Origin: Colwellia sp.
Lineage (GTDB): Bacteria; Pseudomonadota; Gammaproteobacteria; Enterobacterales; Alteromonadaceae
Length of the DNA stretch: 51,621 nucleotides
Direction of reading: 5' to 3'
Assembly: GCA_026196955.1 (NCBI GenBank)
Contig: JAPHTO010000078.1
Coordinates: 1 to 51,621, forward strand
Part shown: positions 18,229-26,427 of the stretch, piece by piece
Layout of the letters: the number at the start of each line of letters is the position of its first letter
Position numbering within the stretch: the stretch's first letter is position 1
The notes under the pieces: model-generated
The model's input: only the letters and a program-made list of their open reading frames with translations
The model's database searches: none
What the model was told of the DNA's origin: nothing
Position numbers and translations under genes: made by a program

Positions 18229-20550
18229 TTGGATACATTTTTGGAACATAGTCAGCAATATCAACTGGGCTCGTGGATAATTTGTCCCCAAACCAATACC
18301 ATAACAAATAAAGCTGACACACACTCTATCGACAATAAAAGCATGCAAGTGCTGTTGTTTTTAATTCTCCATAGTGGAGAACAGGTCACTAAAGGCCAGA
18401 TTTTTGAACATGTCTGGAAAGATAGTTTTGTGGCAGATGACATCTTATCTGTCGCGGTAAGTAAAATACGAAAAGTATTGGGCGATAATGCACGCAGTCC
18501 GACGTTTATCAAAACCCTGCCAGGTGTGGGCTATACATTAATTGCCAAGGTTCAAAAAATAAATGACCCTAAACAGGGGCGTAGTAAAAAAATTAACGTC
18601 TCTAGTATATATAAGCCAAGTATCACTATAGGCATCATAACCTTATTGCTAATAGCCACATCTCTAGCAATGTATTTCATCAACACAGATGAAGACTCAC
18701 TTGCTAATCGAATTAATATCAACTCCATTGCAGTATTGCCTTTTGATGATCTTAGTTCAACGCAGGATAATCAGCATTTTACCGATGGATTGTCCGATGC
18801 CATTATTAATCAGCTTTCCCAAATTAAACAATTGAAAGTGATTTCTCGCTATTCTTCTTTTACTTTTCGTGGAAAATACAAGGCAACAGAAATAGGTCAA
18901 TCATTGAAGGTAGATGCTTTATTGGATGGTAGTGTGCAAACCATGGGCGATCAGGTTCGCATTAATGTCAGAATATTTAGTACAAGTGATAGTCAACAAC
19001 TTTGGTCTAAAACCTTTGACAGTGAAAATGAGGATATATTCACCCTACAAGACAATATCAGTGCCGCTATACAAGAAACAATTCAACCGGATTATGTACC
19101 AAAAAATAGCATTAGTAGCCTAACACAGACTAAAAAAATTAATGCGCAGGCGTACGAATGGTATTTGATGGGGCAATATCACTGGCGACAAAGGAATCCA
19201 ATATCCCTTTCCAAGGCAGTGACTTATTTTAAACATAGTTTAACGCTAGAACCTGAATATGCCGATGCCCATATCGGTTTAGCGGTTACTTATGGAAGTC
19301 TTCACTATTCTGCAAATTGGAGTGAAAAAAAGTCATTCGATAAATCATTACCCCATATAGAGAAAGCCTTGGCTTTAAAGCCGAATTCACCAACAGCACT
19401 TGCAACTCAAGGTATGCTCTTGACCCTCAAAGCGGGCTATGAAACAGGTTTTGCTGATGCTGACTCAGCCTTGATTCAACAAGCACATCAAGCTTTCTTA
19501 AGTTCACTTGCCTTAGATGATAATGCCACTACTCACCGGTGGTATAGCTTATTGCTAAAGAAACTAGGTAATGAATCACAAGTCATTCAGCACCTGAATA
19601 AAGCAATTAAACTTAATCCATTGTCAGCGTCTTTAAAGCGATCACTCAGTAAATATCTGCACTCCATAGGAAAACCAGATTCAGCTCAAAGAATGTACCA
19701 ACGTGCATTAGCGCTTGAACCGGATCATTTCTCACACGTGATTGAATCAACACAGGTTTTCAGACATACTCAAAAATCGATTATTGCCTTGGCTGAATGG
19801 CACTCGGCAAATGCAGACATTTTTACGAATTGCTCTAGTGATGAGTATTGCGAACAGTTGGTGCTAGCTTATTTAAGTATTGGTGCAACGGATGTCGCTA
19901 ATAACATGTTAGCCCAAATGGGGGGAAAGCACCGTCATTTTAGAAACTCTTTGAATTTGATTAAGTTAGGTTCGGAAGAAGAAGAGCAAAAAATATTGGC
20001 GATTAAAGAGCGTATATCATTAAATCGTCCCAATAACCGAAGAGTTTTATTTGACTTAGCCGTTGCACAGTTTCGTGCAGCAAAGTTCAATCTGGCCAAA
20101 ACCAGCTTGTTGCAACTGTATCCAAATTGGCGCAACAAAGCAGACATTGGACCAAATGATATCACCGCAGATAACTATATGGCACTGGTGTTGTACGCTG
20201 CTACTTTATCCAAATTAGACGAAAAAGAAGTCACAGCTCTTTTATTGCATAAGGTACAAACATTCCTAAAAAAGGACAGGGTATTTGATAAAATTCAGGC
20301 TGAATTTAGCTTAGCCGAAATCAACGCGCAGTTAGAAAACACGACACAAGCATTACAACATTTGTCGACGGCGTTAGACATGGGCTGGCTTGAGTCTAAC
20401 AATAGAGAATGGTGGTCATTACAGAATAACCATCTTTTACGGCCTTTGTTTGAAGAACCTGAATTCAAATTATTGCTGAAACAACACCAGGAAAAACTAA
20501 ACGAATTGCGAGAGCAAGTTATCCGAAAGTTAAGCACAATTTCTAGTTAG
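18229..20550 (+). CDS. CadC-like membrane transcriptional regulator with TPR sensor
   Basis: 773 aa if started at the TTG at 18229; the TTG at 18241 gives 769 aa and a more typical start (MEHSQQYQLGSWIICPQ). There is no ATG in frame nearby. Residues about 10-105 are a winged-helix (Trans_reg_C) domain with LPGVGYTLIAK at its end. A single TM follows at about 127-149. The outer part begins with a TolB-like region (IAVLPFDDLSSTQDNQHFTDGL, VDALLDGSVQTMGDQVRINV) and continues with TPR-like repeats to the end. This is the pattern of ToxR/CadC one-component regulators that bind DNA from the membrane. It is divergent from the esterase, which is a likely target. The signal is unknown. Confidence 0.85.
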   Translation: MDTFLEHSQQYQLGSWIICPQTNTITNKADTHSIDNKSMQVLLFLILHSGEQVTKGQIFEHVWKDSFVADDILSVAVSKIRKVLGDNARSPTFIKTLPGVGYTLIAKVQKINDPKQGRSKKINVSSIYKPSITIGIITLLLIATSLAMYFINTDEDSLANRININSIAVLPFDDLSSTQDNQHFTDGLSDAIINQLSQIKQLKVISRYSSFTFRGKYKATEIGQSLKVDALLDGSVQTMGDQVRINVRIFSTSDSQQLWSKTFDSENEDIFTLQDNISAAIQETIQPDYVPKNSISSLTQTKKINAQAYEWYLMGQYHWRQRNPISLSKAVTYFKHSLTLEPEYADAHIGLAVTYGSLHYSANWSEKKSFDKSLPHIEKALALKPNSPTALATQGMLLTLKAGYETGFADADSALIQQAHQAFLSSLALDDNATTHRWYSLLLKKLGNESQVIQHLNKAIKLNPLSASLKRSLSKYLHSIGKPDSAQRMYQRALALEPDHFSHVIESTQVFRHTQKSIIALAEWHSANADIFTNCSSDEYCEQLVLAYLSIGATDVANNMLAQMGGKHRHFRNSLNLIKLGSEEEEQKILAIKERISLNRPNNRRVLFDLAVAQFRAAKFNLAKTSLLQLYPNWRNKADIGPNDITADNYMALVLYAATLSKLDEKEVTALLLHKVQTFLKKDRVFDKIQAEFSLAEINAQLENTTQALQHLSTALDMGWLESNNREWWSLQNNHLLRPLFEEPEFKLLLKQHQEKLNELREQVIRKLSTISS

Positions 20551-20686
20551 ATGGAGTAAAACCATCTTTCACAGTATTAACTTCCAATAACGACTCCCTT
20601 TGATTGACGAGGGTATAAAGCGGGGTATCCCATTTTGTTAAATCTATTTTTTAACTAATTATCAATAATTTACTTTAGATGTGGGC

Positions 20687-20770
20687 GGCATGATGTAATA
20701 GGTTTTAAATCTATAACTGTAGCACTAACCATTAAAACGAAAGCCTGAATAGCAATATTCAGGCTTTTTT
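20687..20770 (+). repeat. Second copy of the groEL 3' end and terminator, copy B
   Basis: These 84 bases match 13242-13325 at 78 positions. Just upstream, 20678-20686 (GATGTGGGC) still resembles the GroEL GGM tail, so the fragment encodes roughly D-V-G-G-M-M-stop: the tail with its internal repeat units lost. No other part of groEL is present here. It is a long direct repeat of the intact groEL end 7.4 kb to the left. Confidence 0.9.
20740..20770 (+). terminator. Terminator within groEL-tail copy B
   Basis: AAAGCCTGAATA / TATTCAGGCTTT around a GCAA tetraloop with a T-run. Stem identical to the groESL terminator; only the loop differs. It probably now ends transcription from the CadC-like regulator gene 190 bases upstream. 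Confidence 0.85.
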
Positions 20771-20874
20771 GATTGTGCTCATTTCTGCTTCTATCTTACT
20801 GCATTTATTTTTATGTCTTCATCAATCCTATAAATGACATTAACCATTATTTCACTAATATTGAAAAGTTTGCT

Positions 20875-21146
20875 ATGACAATTAAATAATCTGCTAGCGC
20901 CAATGAAATTAGCTCAGGTTTAGGTGCAAAAAAAACCTGTACTTTAAATGATGGATCAAGCCTTGTAGAAGAAATCATTGAATACCAAGAAAGGCAAGGC
21001 TATAAGATGAATGTTTCTAATCATTCAATGCCACTAAAATGCACGCAATCATAAATGAAAGTGACGCCTATTGATGAAAATAGCAGTGAAATCTATATGT
21101 AGCGGATTTTGTCTGTATGTCTTTATTAGTTACTGGCACTGGTTAA
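20875..21146 (+). pseudogene. Degraded SRPBCC-family gene
   Basis: An ATG at 20875 begins MTIK and is stopped at once by TAA at 20887. The same frame continues SASANEISSGLGAKKTCTLN and onward to a TAA at 21052, then MKVTPIDENSSEIYM to a TAG at 21100. A one-base shift then restores ADFVCMSLL. Read through the stops, it resembles SRPBCC (polyketide cyclase-like) proteins with the order GxGAKRTC, DGS, EYQEGQGY, MPL, VTPxDENSSEIYM. At least three nonsense codons and a frameshift make it dead. The N-terminal and C-terminal parts of a normal gene (about 150 aa) are missing. Family assignment is by eye. Confidence 0.5.
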
Positions 21147-21196
21147 GATGGCACTTTCTAATGCTGCTAGCAGATCAGCTGTTTTACATTGCGTAG

Positions 21197-21424
21197 TATA
21201 CTGCTGAAAAACTGTTCATTCAGCTAGAAGGTCAAAGCTGGCATGTAGTTACCATGAAAGGTGATAACGATTACGACAAGAAAATGCCTCGTGCCATGTC
21301 TGCGCAACGTAACGACCAAAAGGTGGAATTACAGTTCCCTAACGGCTATGATGATACCTGCATGTCATCAGGCACTTCAGTTGTTGCCAAAACGATAAAG
21401 CTGAACAAGAAAGAGCGATATTAG
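21197..21424 (+). pseudogene. Orphan reading frame, probably a gene remnant
   Basis: 75 codons open from just after a TAG at 21194, with no start codon until the ATG at 21254 (56 aa: MKGDNDYDKKMPRAMSAQ and on). No ribosome-binding site. The composition (many K, D, Q, two cysteines region, an ordered QKVELQFPNGYDD) looks like genuine protein. I do not recognise it. It lies between the SRPBCC remnant and an intact secreted-protein gene, so a broken gene is the simplest reading, but a small expressed protein from 21254 is possible. Confidence 0.3.
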
Positions 21425-21479
21425 CTTTTTAAAATATAATAATTTTCAATCAGAAAATAGAACTAAATAAAGGATTATA

Positions 21480-22025
21480 ATGAAAAAGTTTGCCTTACCA
21501 TTTTTACTATTTCTAGCCGCATTACCACTGACATCAAATGCAGCCAAGCAACTACCTCAACTAGAGAAAGATGAAGGCTTGGCCATAATTGCTATTTATA
21601 GCAAAGGCTATGCGGAAAAAATAAAGTTAGATGGCCCAGGTTTTGGCAACGATCAGAGCTATGGTCCTCTTTTAAATGCTCAGCATTTTGAGGTTCAAAA
21701 ATTAAAGGCGGGTAAATACAAATGGGAAAAAGTGATTGAAAAAGTAGGAGAGTCCCTTAGAAGAACGTCTGACTTATCTAACTTAAACCTTGGCTTTGAA
21801 ATAGTCCCTGGAAAACTCAATTATATTGGTTTGTTAATGTTTGAGAGTAATGGCAGTACTTATTCAGCTAAAGTACTGAATCGAACCAGTATCATTCTAT
21901 CAATAATGAAGCAAGATTTTCCTCATTATTTGAAAAATTACAGTGTTGTTAATGGAATATATCCTGACGATCAATATATCGAGTATTTTTTAAATAACTC
22001 TCAAAAAACAACAACGGGAGAATAA
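21480..22025 (+). CDS. Secreted protein of unknown function
   Basis: 181 aa. A clear signal peptide (MKKFALPFLLFLAALPLTSNA) is followed by a mature protein of about 160 residues with no cysteine and no family I recognise. AAAGGA lies 8 bases before the ATG. It ends one base before the S9 peptidase gene begins, so the two are almost certainly co-transcribed and may act together in the periplasm, for example as an inhibitor, chaperone or substrate-binding partner of the peptidase. That link is inference from spacing only. Confidence 0.75.
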   Translation: MKKFALPFLLFLAALPLTSNAAKQLPQLEKDEGLAIIAIYSKGYAEKIKLDGPGFGNDQSYGPLLNAQHFEVQKLKAGKYKWEKVIEKVGESLRRTSDLSNLNLGFEIVPGKLNYIGLLMFESNGSTYSAKVLNRTSIILSIMKQDFPHYLKNYSVVNGIYPDDQYIEYFLNNSQKTTTGE

Positions 22026-22026
22026 C

Positions 22027-24009
22027 ATGACCAACTATATTAAATATATTGTATTGTTGGTTTTATGGTTGGGCTTTATTGCACCTTCAATCGCTTCTGT
22101 TTCACTTCAAGATTTTTTTGAAGCTAGTCCTAATGCTCATTTTGTCATCAGCCCTAATGGGCAATATATTGCTTATTCTGAATCACTAAATGCTGAATAC
22201 AATGTCTACGTTTACGACAGTAAAAGTCAAAAAAAACATAAAGTTCATAGTGCGAAACGTTATACAACTGAAACAATTAAAACTGAATTTTATATTAAAT
22301 GGGTAAAACATAATAATCGTATTTACGGACTCACTTGGTTAGGTGACAACACATTAGCCATTAAAGAGTATACAAAAGATGGTTTTCGTCGCTATAAGGT
22401 ACTTAAGTTAGACATTGATGATGATCTTATTGTCGAAAAAAATGTTAATTATCTCAACCAACGTGGTTATTGGTTAAACCCGCTTGTTGGAACAGACAAA
22501 TTCGCGTTGTTTGCCAAATACAAAAAAAATGACGATTTTGATAATCATATTGATATATTCAAATTGAATTTAAAAAAATCAAATCTAGACGGTCAAACAA
22601 GCAATAAAAAACGATTTAACAAAAAAGGTGCAAAGCTACAATATTGGATTACGGATACAAAAGGACATAGAGTCGCAGGAACTCGAACTATTGATGGTAA
22701 ACCAGAATTATATATTCGTACCGGTAATAAGCCTAAACGTTATCGTTGGCCGTTAATGTGGACAGGAAAAAAAGATACTTATATTAAACCGATACTTTTA
22801 AATGAAGACGAGCAATTGTTATACGTTATCACTAACAACGAGAGTGATAAAAAAGTACTGCAAGCATTTGACTTAAAAACTCAACAATTTACCGACATCA
22901 TTTATTCACATGATCAGTATGATATTACCAACGGGTTATCCTCTGCAGATAAAACTAAATTAATAGGCGTGAGTTATATAGATGGTGGTTATTATAAACA
23001 AGTTTTCTTTGATAAGTCTGATGAGGAAAAACAACAAAAGCTAAGAAAAATAACTCAGTCGACTAATGTCTACGTTATTGACCGTGCGGTGGAAAATAAT
23101 AATGGTATTTACAAGGTATCAAGTAGTGATAATAGTGGGGAAGTATTCTTTTATGACGCCCAAAGTGAAGAATTTAACTCTTTATTAACCATGAAACCGT
23201 GGTTAAAAGAGGCTAATTTGAAAAAAACAGAACTAATCCAAGTCAAAACTAAAGATAATACTGAATTAGAAGCATTTCTTACTTTACCAGAGATAAAAAC
23301 GAATATTGTTCCCTTGGTAGTTATTCCTCATGGTGGACCTATAGGTGTGAGTGATTCCAGACACTATTCGGCAGAAACGCAAGTATTGGTCAATTCTGGT
23401 TTTGCAACACTGCAAGTTAATTTTCGTGGCTCAGCAGGTTACGGTAAAGCATTCAAAAATCAAGGTATGGGGCAATGGGGAGAGCTGATTGAAGATGATA
23501 TTGAAAGTGCATTAGAGTATGTTAAACAGCACTTTCCAATTAACCCTGAAAGAGTTTGTATCATTGGTGGTAGTTATGGAGGCTATTCAGCAATATATAG
23601 TTTGATACGCTCTCCTCATCTCTATCAATGTGGCGCTTCTTTTGCTGGGGTTACCGATCTAGCATTAATGTTTCAACGTTCTGATATCGAGAATAATGAG
23701 GTTGTAAAAATGTTTTTGGCTAAAAGTGCGGGAGACCCGGATATTAATCAAAAACAACTCTTTCGGCAATCTCCAGTTTATCGAGCTAATGAGTTAACGA
23801 GACCACTATTTATAGCTCACGGCACTGATGATGATGTTGTGGATATCGAGCATGCTTATCGACTTAAATTCGCCTTGAAAGCAAATAAGAAGCCATTTGA
23901 ATGGCAAGTACTAGATGGTGTTGGACATGGTTTTGGTACGACTAAGCAAGCGGAACTCTATTATTCAAAACTTTTAACTTTTTTGAATAAACATTTAAAA
24001 AGTGAGTAA
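22027..24009 (+). CDS. S9 family (prolyl oligopeptidase-type) secreted peptidase
   Basis: 660 aa. A signal peptide (about residues 1-24) precedes a beta-propeller-like region up to about residue 400 and then a C-terminal alpha/beta-hydrolase domain. The nucleophile is Ser516 in GGSYGGYS; the acid is Asp602 in HGTDDDVV; the histidine is His634 in GVGHGF. The oxyanion region HGGP and NFRGSAGYG are also present. These match the dipeptidyl aminopeptidase/acylaminoacyl-peptidase branch. It would cleave short peptides in the periplasm. The ribosome-binding site GGAG lies inside the end of the upstream gene. A terminator follows at 24031. Confidence 0.92.
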   Translation: MTNYIKYIVLLVLWLGFIAPSIASVSLQDFFEASPNAHFVISPNGQYIAYSESLNAEYNVYVYDSKSQKKHKVHSAKRYTTETIKTEFYIKWVKHNNRIYGLTWLGDNTLAIKEYTKDGFRRYKVLKLDIDDDLIVEKNVNYLNQRGYWLNPLVGTDKFALFAKYKKNDDFDNHIDIFKLNLKKSNLDGQTSNKKRFNKKGAKLQYWITDTKGHRVAGTRTIDGKPELYIRTGNKPKRYRWPLMWTGKKDTYIKPILLNEDEQLLYVITNNESDKKVLQAFDLKTQQFTDIIYSHDQYDITNGLSSADKTKLIGVSYIDGGYYKQVFFDKSDEEKQQKLRKITQSTNVYVIDRAVENNNGIYKVSSSDNSGEVFFYDAQSEEFNSLLTMKPWLKEANLKKTELIQVKTKDNTELEAFLTLPEIKTNIVPLVVIPHGGPIGVSDSRHYSAETQVLVNSGFATLQVNFRGSAGYGKAFKNQGMGQWGELIEDDIESALEYVKQHFPINPERVCIIGGSYGGYSAIYSLIRSPHLYQCGASFAGVTDLALMFQRSDIENNEVVKMFLAKSAGDPDINQKQLFRQSPVYRANELTRPLFIAHGTDDDVVDIEHAYRLKFALKANKKPFEWQVLDGVGHGFGTTKQAELYYSKLLTFLNKHLKSE

Positions 24010-24030
24010 AAGAAATAAAATTAGTAAATG

Positions 24031-24054
24031 AAGCCAGTGAAAGCTGGCTTTTTT
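24031..24054 (+). terminator. Intrinsic terminator of the S9 peptidase operon
   Basis: AAGCCAG (24031-24037) and CTGGCTT (24044-24050) form a 7-bp stem with a 6-base loop, followed by T residues. It lies about 20 bases past the stop codon. Confidence 0.82.
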
Positions 24055-24056
24055 AT

Positions 24057-24131
24057 GACTATGCATTCAATGAACGTAGGCATTATCTGCAGCTGAGTGA
24101 GCAAGGTATTCCGGTAGAAGGTGTTAACTAA
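24057..24131 (+). pseudogene. Short orphan C-terminal gene fragment
   Basis: Right after the terminator a 24-codon stretch reads DYAFNERRHYLQLSEQ then GIPVEGVN and a TAA. It has no start or ribosome-binding site but looks like the end of a real gene. The family was not recognised. It is followed by a terminator that resembles the groESL one. Probably debris of a lost gene, paired with its original terminator. Confidence 0.25.
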
Positions 24132-24207
24132 TAATGCCGGAGTAGACAAATGAATGCAGCGCCACTAATTAGTGCCTAATAGAAGATATAGTTCTAACCA
24201 TATACAG

Positions 24208-24238
24208 AAAAGCCCGAATAGCAATATTCGGGCTTTTT
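24208..24238 (+). terminator. Terminator copy C, relative of the groESL hairpin
   Basis: AAAAGCCCGAATA / TATTCGGGCTTTT around GCAA. Compared with copies A and B, the stem has matched changes on both arms (CCTGAAT to CCCGAAT and ATTCAGG to ATTCGGG), and the upstream CTAACCAT is shared with B. It may be a diverged third copy or a convergent structure. Confidence 0.7.
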
Positions 24239-24410
24239 ATTTAGAGTCTTGCAAGAAATACTACGATAATATTCACAGTCAGCTATTTTTAACCTTTGCT
24301 CTTTCCTAAATAATTTACAAGAAGCATGGTTGCACGTTAGCTGGGTTTATTCCTCTCTTCATTAAACTTATGCTTACTAAATCGAGTTCATCCGCAAATG
24401 AAACTGTATT
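24239..24410. other. Spacer between accessory region and Mrp operon
   Basis: About 170 bases without recognisable gene, repeat or terminator for the leftward Mrp operon. It marks the right boundary of the accessory region. Confidence 0.5.
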
Positions 24411-26111
24411 TTATTTAATAAAGCTAAGCAATAAGTAAGCCGCTAGCACCACAGCGACCCACATAGCCATACTGCCAGAAGGATAGTTTTGTGAAAGTAA
24501 AACGCTCAGTCGATCATTTTTTCTAGTAAAGTAACTTAAGTAGCTGTTAAGTCTTAACTTCATGGCATCCCGCAATGTACGATCTATTTGCCAAATAACA
24601 CTAAATACTTTTTGTAATACATTTGGCATTGCACGGCGATAAACCCAATCAAAATCTAAGTGAGTTGAACGCAGTTCAGGTGGATATAGCCCTTTAAGGT
24701 TGAGCCAAACAAAAGCCAATGCTGAGAAGAATAGTAACTGAGTTTGTGCCAACACATGGGTTGCGTCATATGGGTTGTAACCTGTGTCATAAGGCAACAA
24801 TGAATATAAGGCTTGTGGATAAATACCTATGGCAATACAAAGCGCAGCAGCGATAGCCATTGCGAATAACATATTATTTGGCGGATCATTTGCTCTTATG
24901 CCTGAATCATGAGCAAAAAAAGCAAAATACGGGATCTTTATCCCCGCATGATGGAATACACCCGCAGAAGCAAACAATAACATCAGCCAGATCCAGTCAT
25001 AGCCTTCTTCAAGGGCTGCAGACATCACCATTGATTTACTTACAAAACCACTAAAAAGAGGAAATGCGGAAATGGACGCTGCACCGACAATACACAGTAT
25101 CGTGGTTTTAGGCATGGTTTTATATAAGCCACCCAGATCGGAGCCGTTTATTCGCCCAGTCATATGCAGCACAGCCCCCATTGACATAAACAATAAGCCC
25201 TTAAAGATCACATCATTAAAGGCATGAGAAACAGCGCCATTGATGGCAAGCGCGGTACCTATTCCTATTCCGACGACCATAAAGCCTACTTGGTTGATTA
25301 GGCTATAGGCTAATACGCGGCGTAAATCATTTTCAATCACGGCAAAAAATATCGGAAAACAAGTCATGGCCGCGCCAATATAGACCAATATCTCCGCGCC
25401 TGGGTAGGCACGTGCTAACGAATAAACCGCCACCTTGGTGGTAAAAGCACTAAGAAATACGGTACCCGTTGCCGTCGCTTCTGGATAAGCATCTGTTAAC
25501 CAATTATGAGCGATAGGAAACGCACACTTAATACCAAAAGCTATCAGAATAAGCCAACCAGCAATACTATCTAAACCAATATAACCGAATGCCAAGGTAT
25601 TGTTTTCATGAGCATAAAAAAGTGTGCCGACAAGCAGAATAACGCCAGAGAGTACTTGAATAATAAGATAACGCATGCCTGCATGATAAGAGCGTTCGGT
25701 TCTACGTGCCCAAATAAGAAATACTGAGGTAAACGCTAATAACTCCCAAAAGACAAATAGTGTTAATAAATCACCTGCAAAAACGGCTCCCAAGGCACTG
25801 CCGGCATATAACATTGCTGCTACTTGTTGCATGGTATCGCGCAGGTGTAACGAATAAATAATGCCAATGAGTGCTGCAATATGAAAAACATAGCCAAACA
25901 TTATGCTTAACTTATCCACGCGATAAGGCGTCAATTGATAGTCAAGAAAAGCAAATTGTAGATGAATGCCTTCTGGGATCATCGATAGATGTAGCGCACT
26001 GACAATAGGAACAAGGATCATTATCGCGCTTCGCAGCATGCCGCGAGTGCATAATAGAATGAATGTGCCAATAAAAAAGGGGAAAAATGGCGGGATCTCA
26101 ATCATCCACAT
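24411..26111 (-). CDS. Third proton-conducting D-type subunit of Mrp antiporter
   Basis: 566 aa with about 14 TM helices and a polar C-terminal extension before a last TM segment. It belongs to the proton-conducting family shared by MrpA/MrpD and NuoL/M/N. The ion-pair glutamate is in LFVFWELLAFTS and the channel lysine in LSAFTTKVAVYSLARA; the HNWLTDAYPEAT motif is also kept. It ends the operon, overlapping the upstream small gene by 14 bases. It is longer than MrpD because of the tail. As a subunit of a cation/proton antiporter it would add a third ion channel. Confidence 0.87.
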   Translation of the reverse strand: MWMIEIPPFFPFFIGTFILLCTRGMLRSAIMILVPIVSALHLSMIPEGIHLQFAFLDYQLTPYRVDKLSIMFGYVFHIAALIGIIYSLHLRDTMQQVAAMLYAGSALGAVFAGDLLTLFVFWELLAFTSVFLIWARRTERSYHAGMRYLIIQVLSGVILLVGTLFYAHENNTLAFGYIGLDSIAGWLILIAFGIKCAFPIAHNWLTDAYPEATATGTVFLSAFTTKVAVYSLARAYPGAEILVYIGAAMTCFPIFFAVIENDLRRVLAYSLINQVGFMVVGIGIGTALAINGAVSHAFNDVIFKGLLFMSMGAVLHMTGRINGSDLGGLYKTMPKTTILCIVGAASISAFPLFSGFVSKSMVMSAALEEGYDWIWLMLLFASAGVFHHAGIKIPYFAFFAHDSGIRANDPPNNMLFAMAIAAALCIAIGIYPQALYSLLPYDTGYNPYDATHVLAQTQLLFFSALAFVWLNLKGLYPPELRSTHLDFDWVYRRAMPNVLQKVFSVIWQIDRTLRDAMKLRLNSYLSYFTRKNDRLSVLLSQNYPSGSMAMWVAVVLAAYLLLSFIK

Positions 26112-26424
26112 GATGCGCTCCTTTTTTATTTAATCCCTTGTCACTCAAAGCGTCGTTGTTTACGCTTGTTTCATTTGGGTTGTCATAATAATCCTCGGAG
26201 CGCATCAGAAAAGTTCGCATCCAGGTTGCAACTATCACCAGCACTACACAGCCAATAAAGCCATAAATAGGGTAAAAAGCCCACACTTTTTCCCAATCAT
26301 GCATGGTGTGACGATGAATAACAAAATCTAAAATAACCAACAAAGCACAACATACATAAAGGATATGCAATAGGCGTTTTACGTTTTTAGGATCATCAAA
26401 TAGGTATTTTTTCTCATCTTTCAT
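26098..26424 (-). CDS. Small membrane protein within the Mrp operon
   Basis: 108 aa with two likely TM helices (about residues 17-36 and 50-68), an acidic N-terminus and a polar, asparagine-rich C-terminal tail. No family recognised. It lies 3 bases after one D-type gene and overlaps the next by 14 bases, so it is translated as part of the operon and is probably an accessory subunit of the complex. Confidence 0.75.
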   Translation of the reverse strand: MKDEKKYLFDDPKNVKRLLHILYVCCALLVILDFVIHRHTMHDWEKVWAFYPIYGFIGCVVLVIVATWMRTFLMRSEDYYDNPNETSVNNDALSDKGLNKKGAHHVDD

Positions 26425-26427
26425 GAA

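Noticed and set aside
18186-18275. Small protein from the ATG at 18186
   Set aside because: 30 codons with tryptophan-rich, unlikely composition, overlapping the regulator in another frame.
20882-21424. One intact gene of about 180 codons
   Set aside because: Stops at 20887, 21052, 21100 and 21194 and a shift near 21101 cannot be joined into one frame.
13326-24410. Genomic island with its own integrase
   Set aside because: No integrase, transposase or tRNA is visible in the stretch. Only the repeat of the groEL end supports insertion, so it is called an accessory region and not a typed island.
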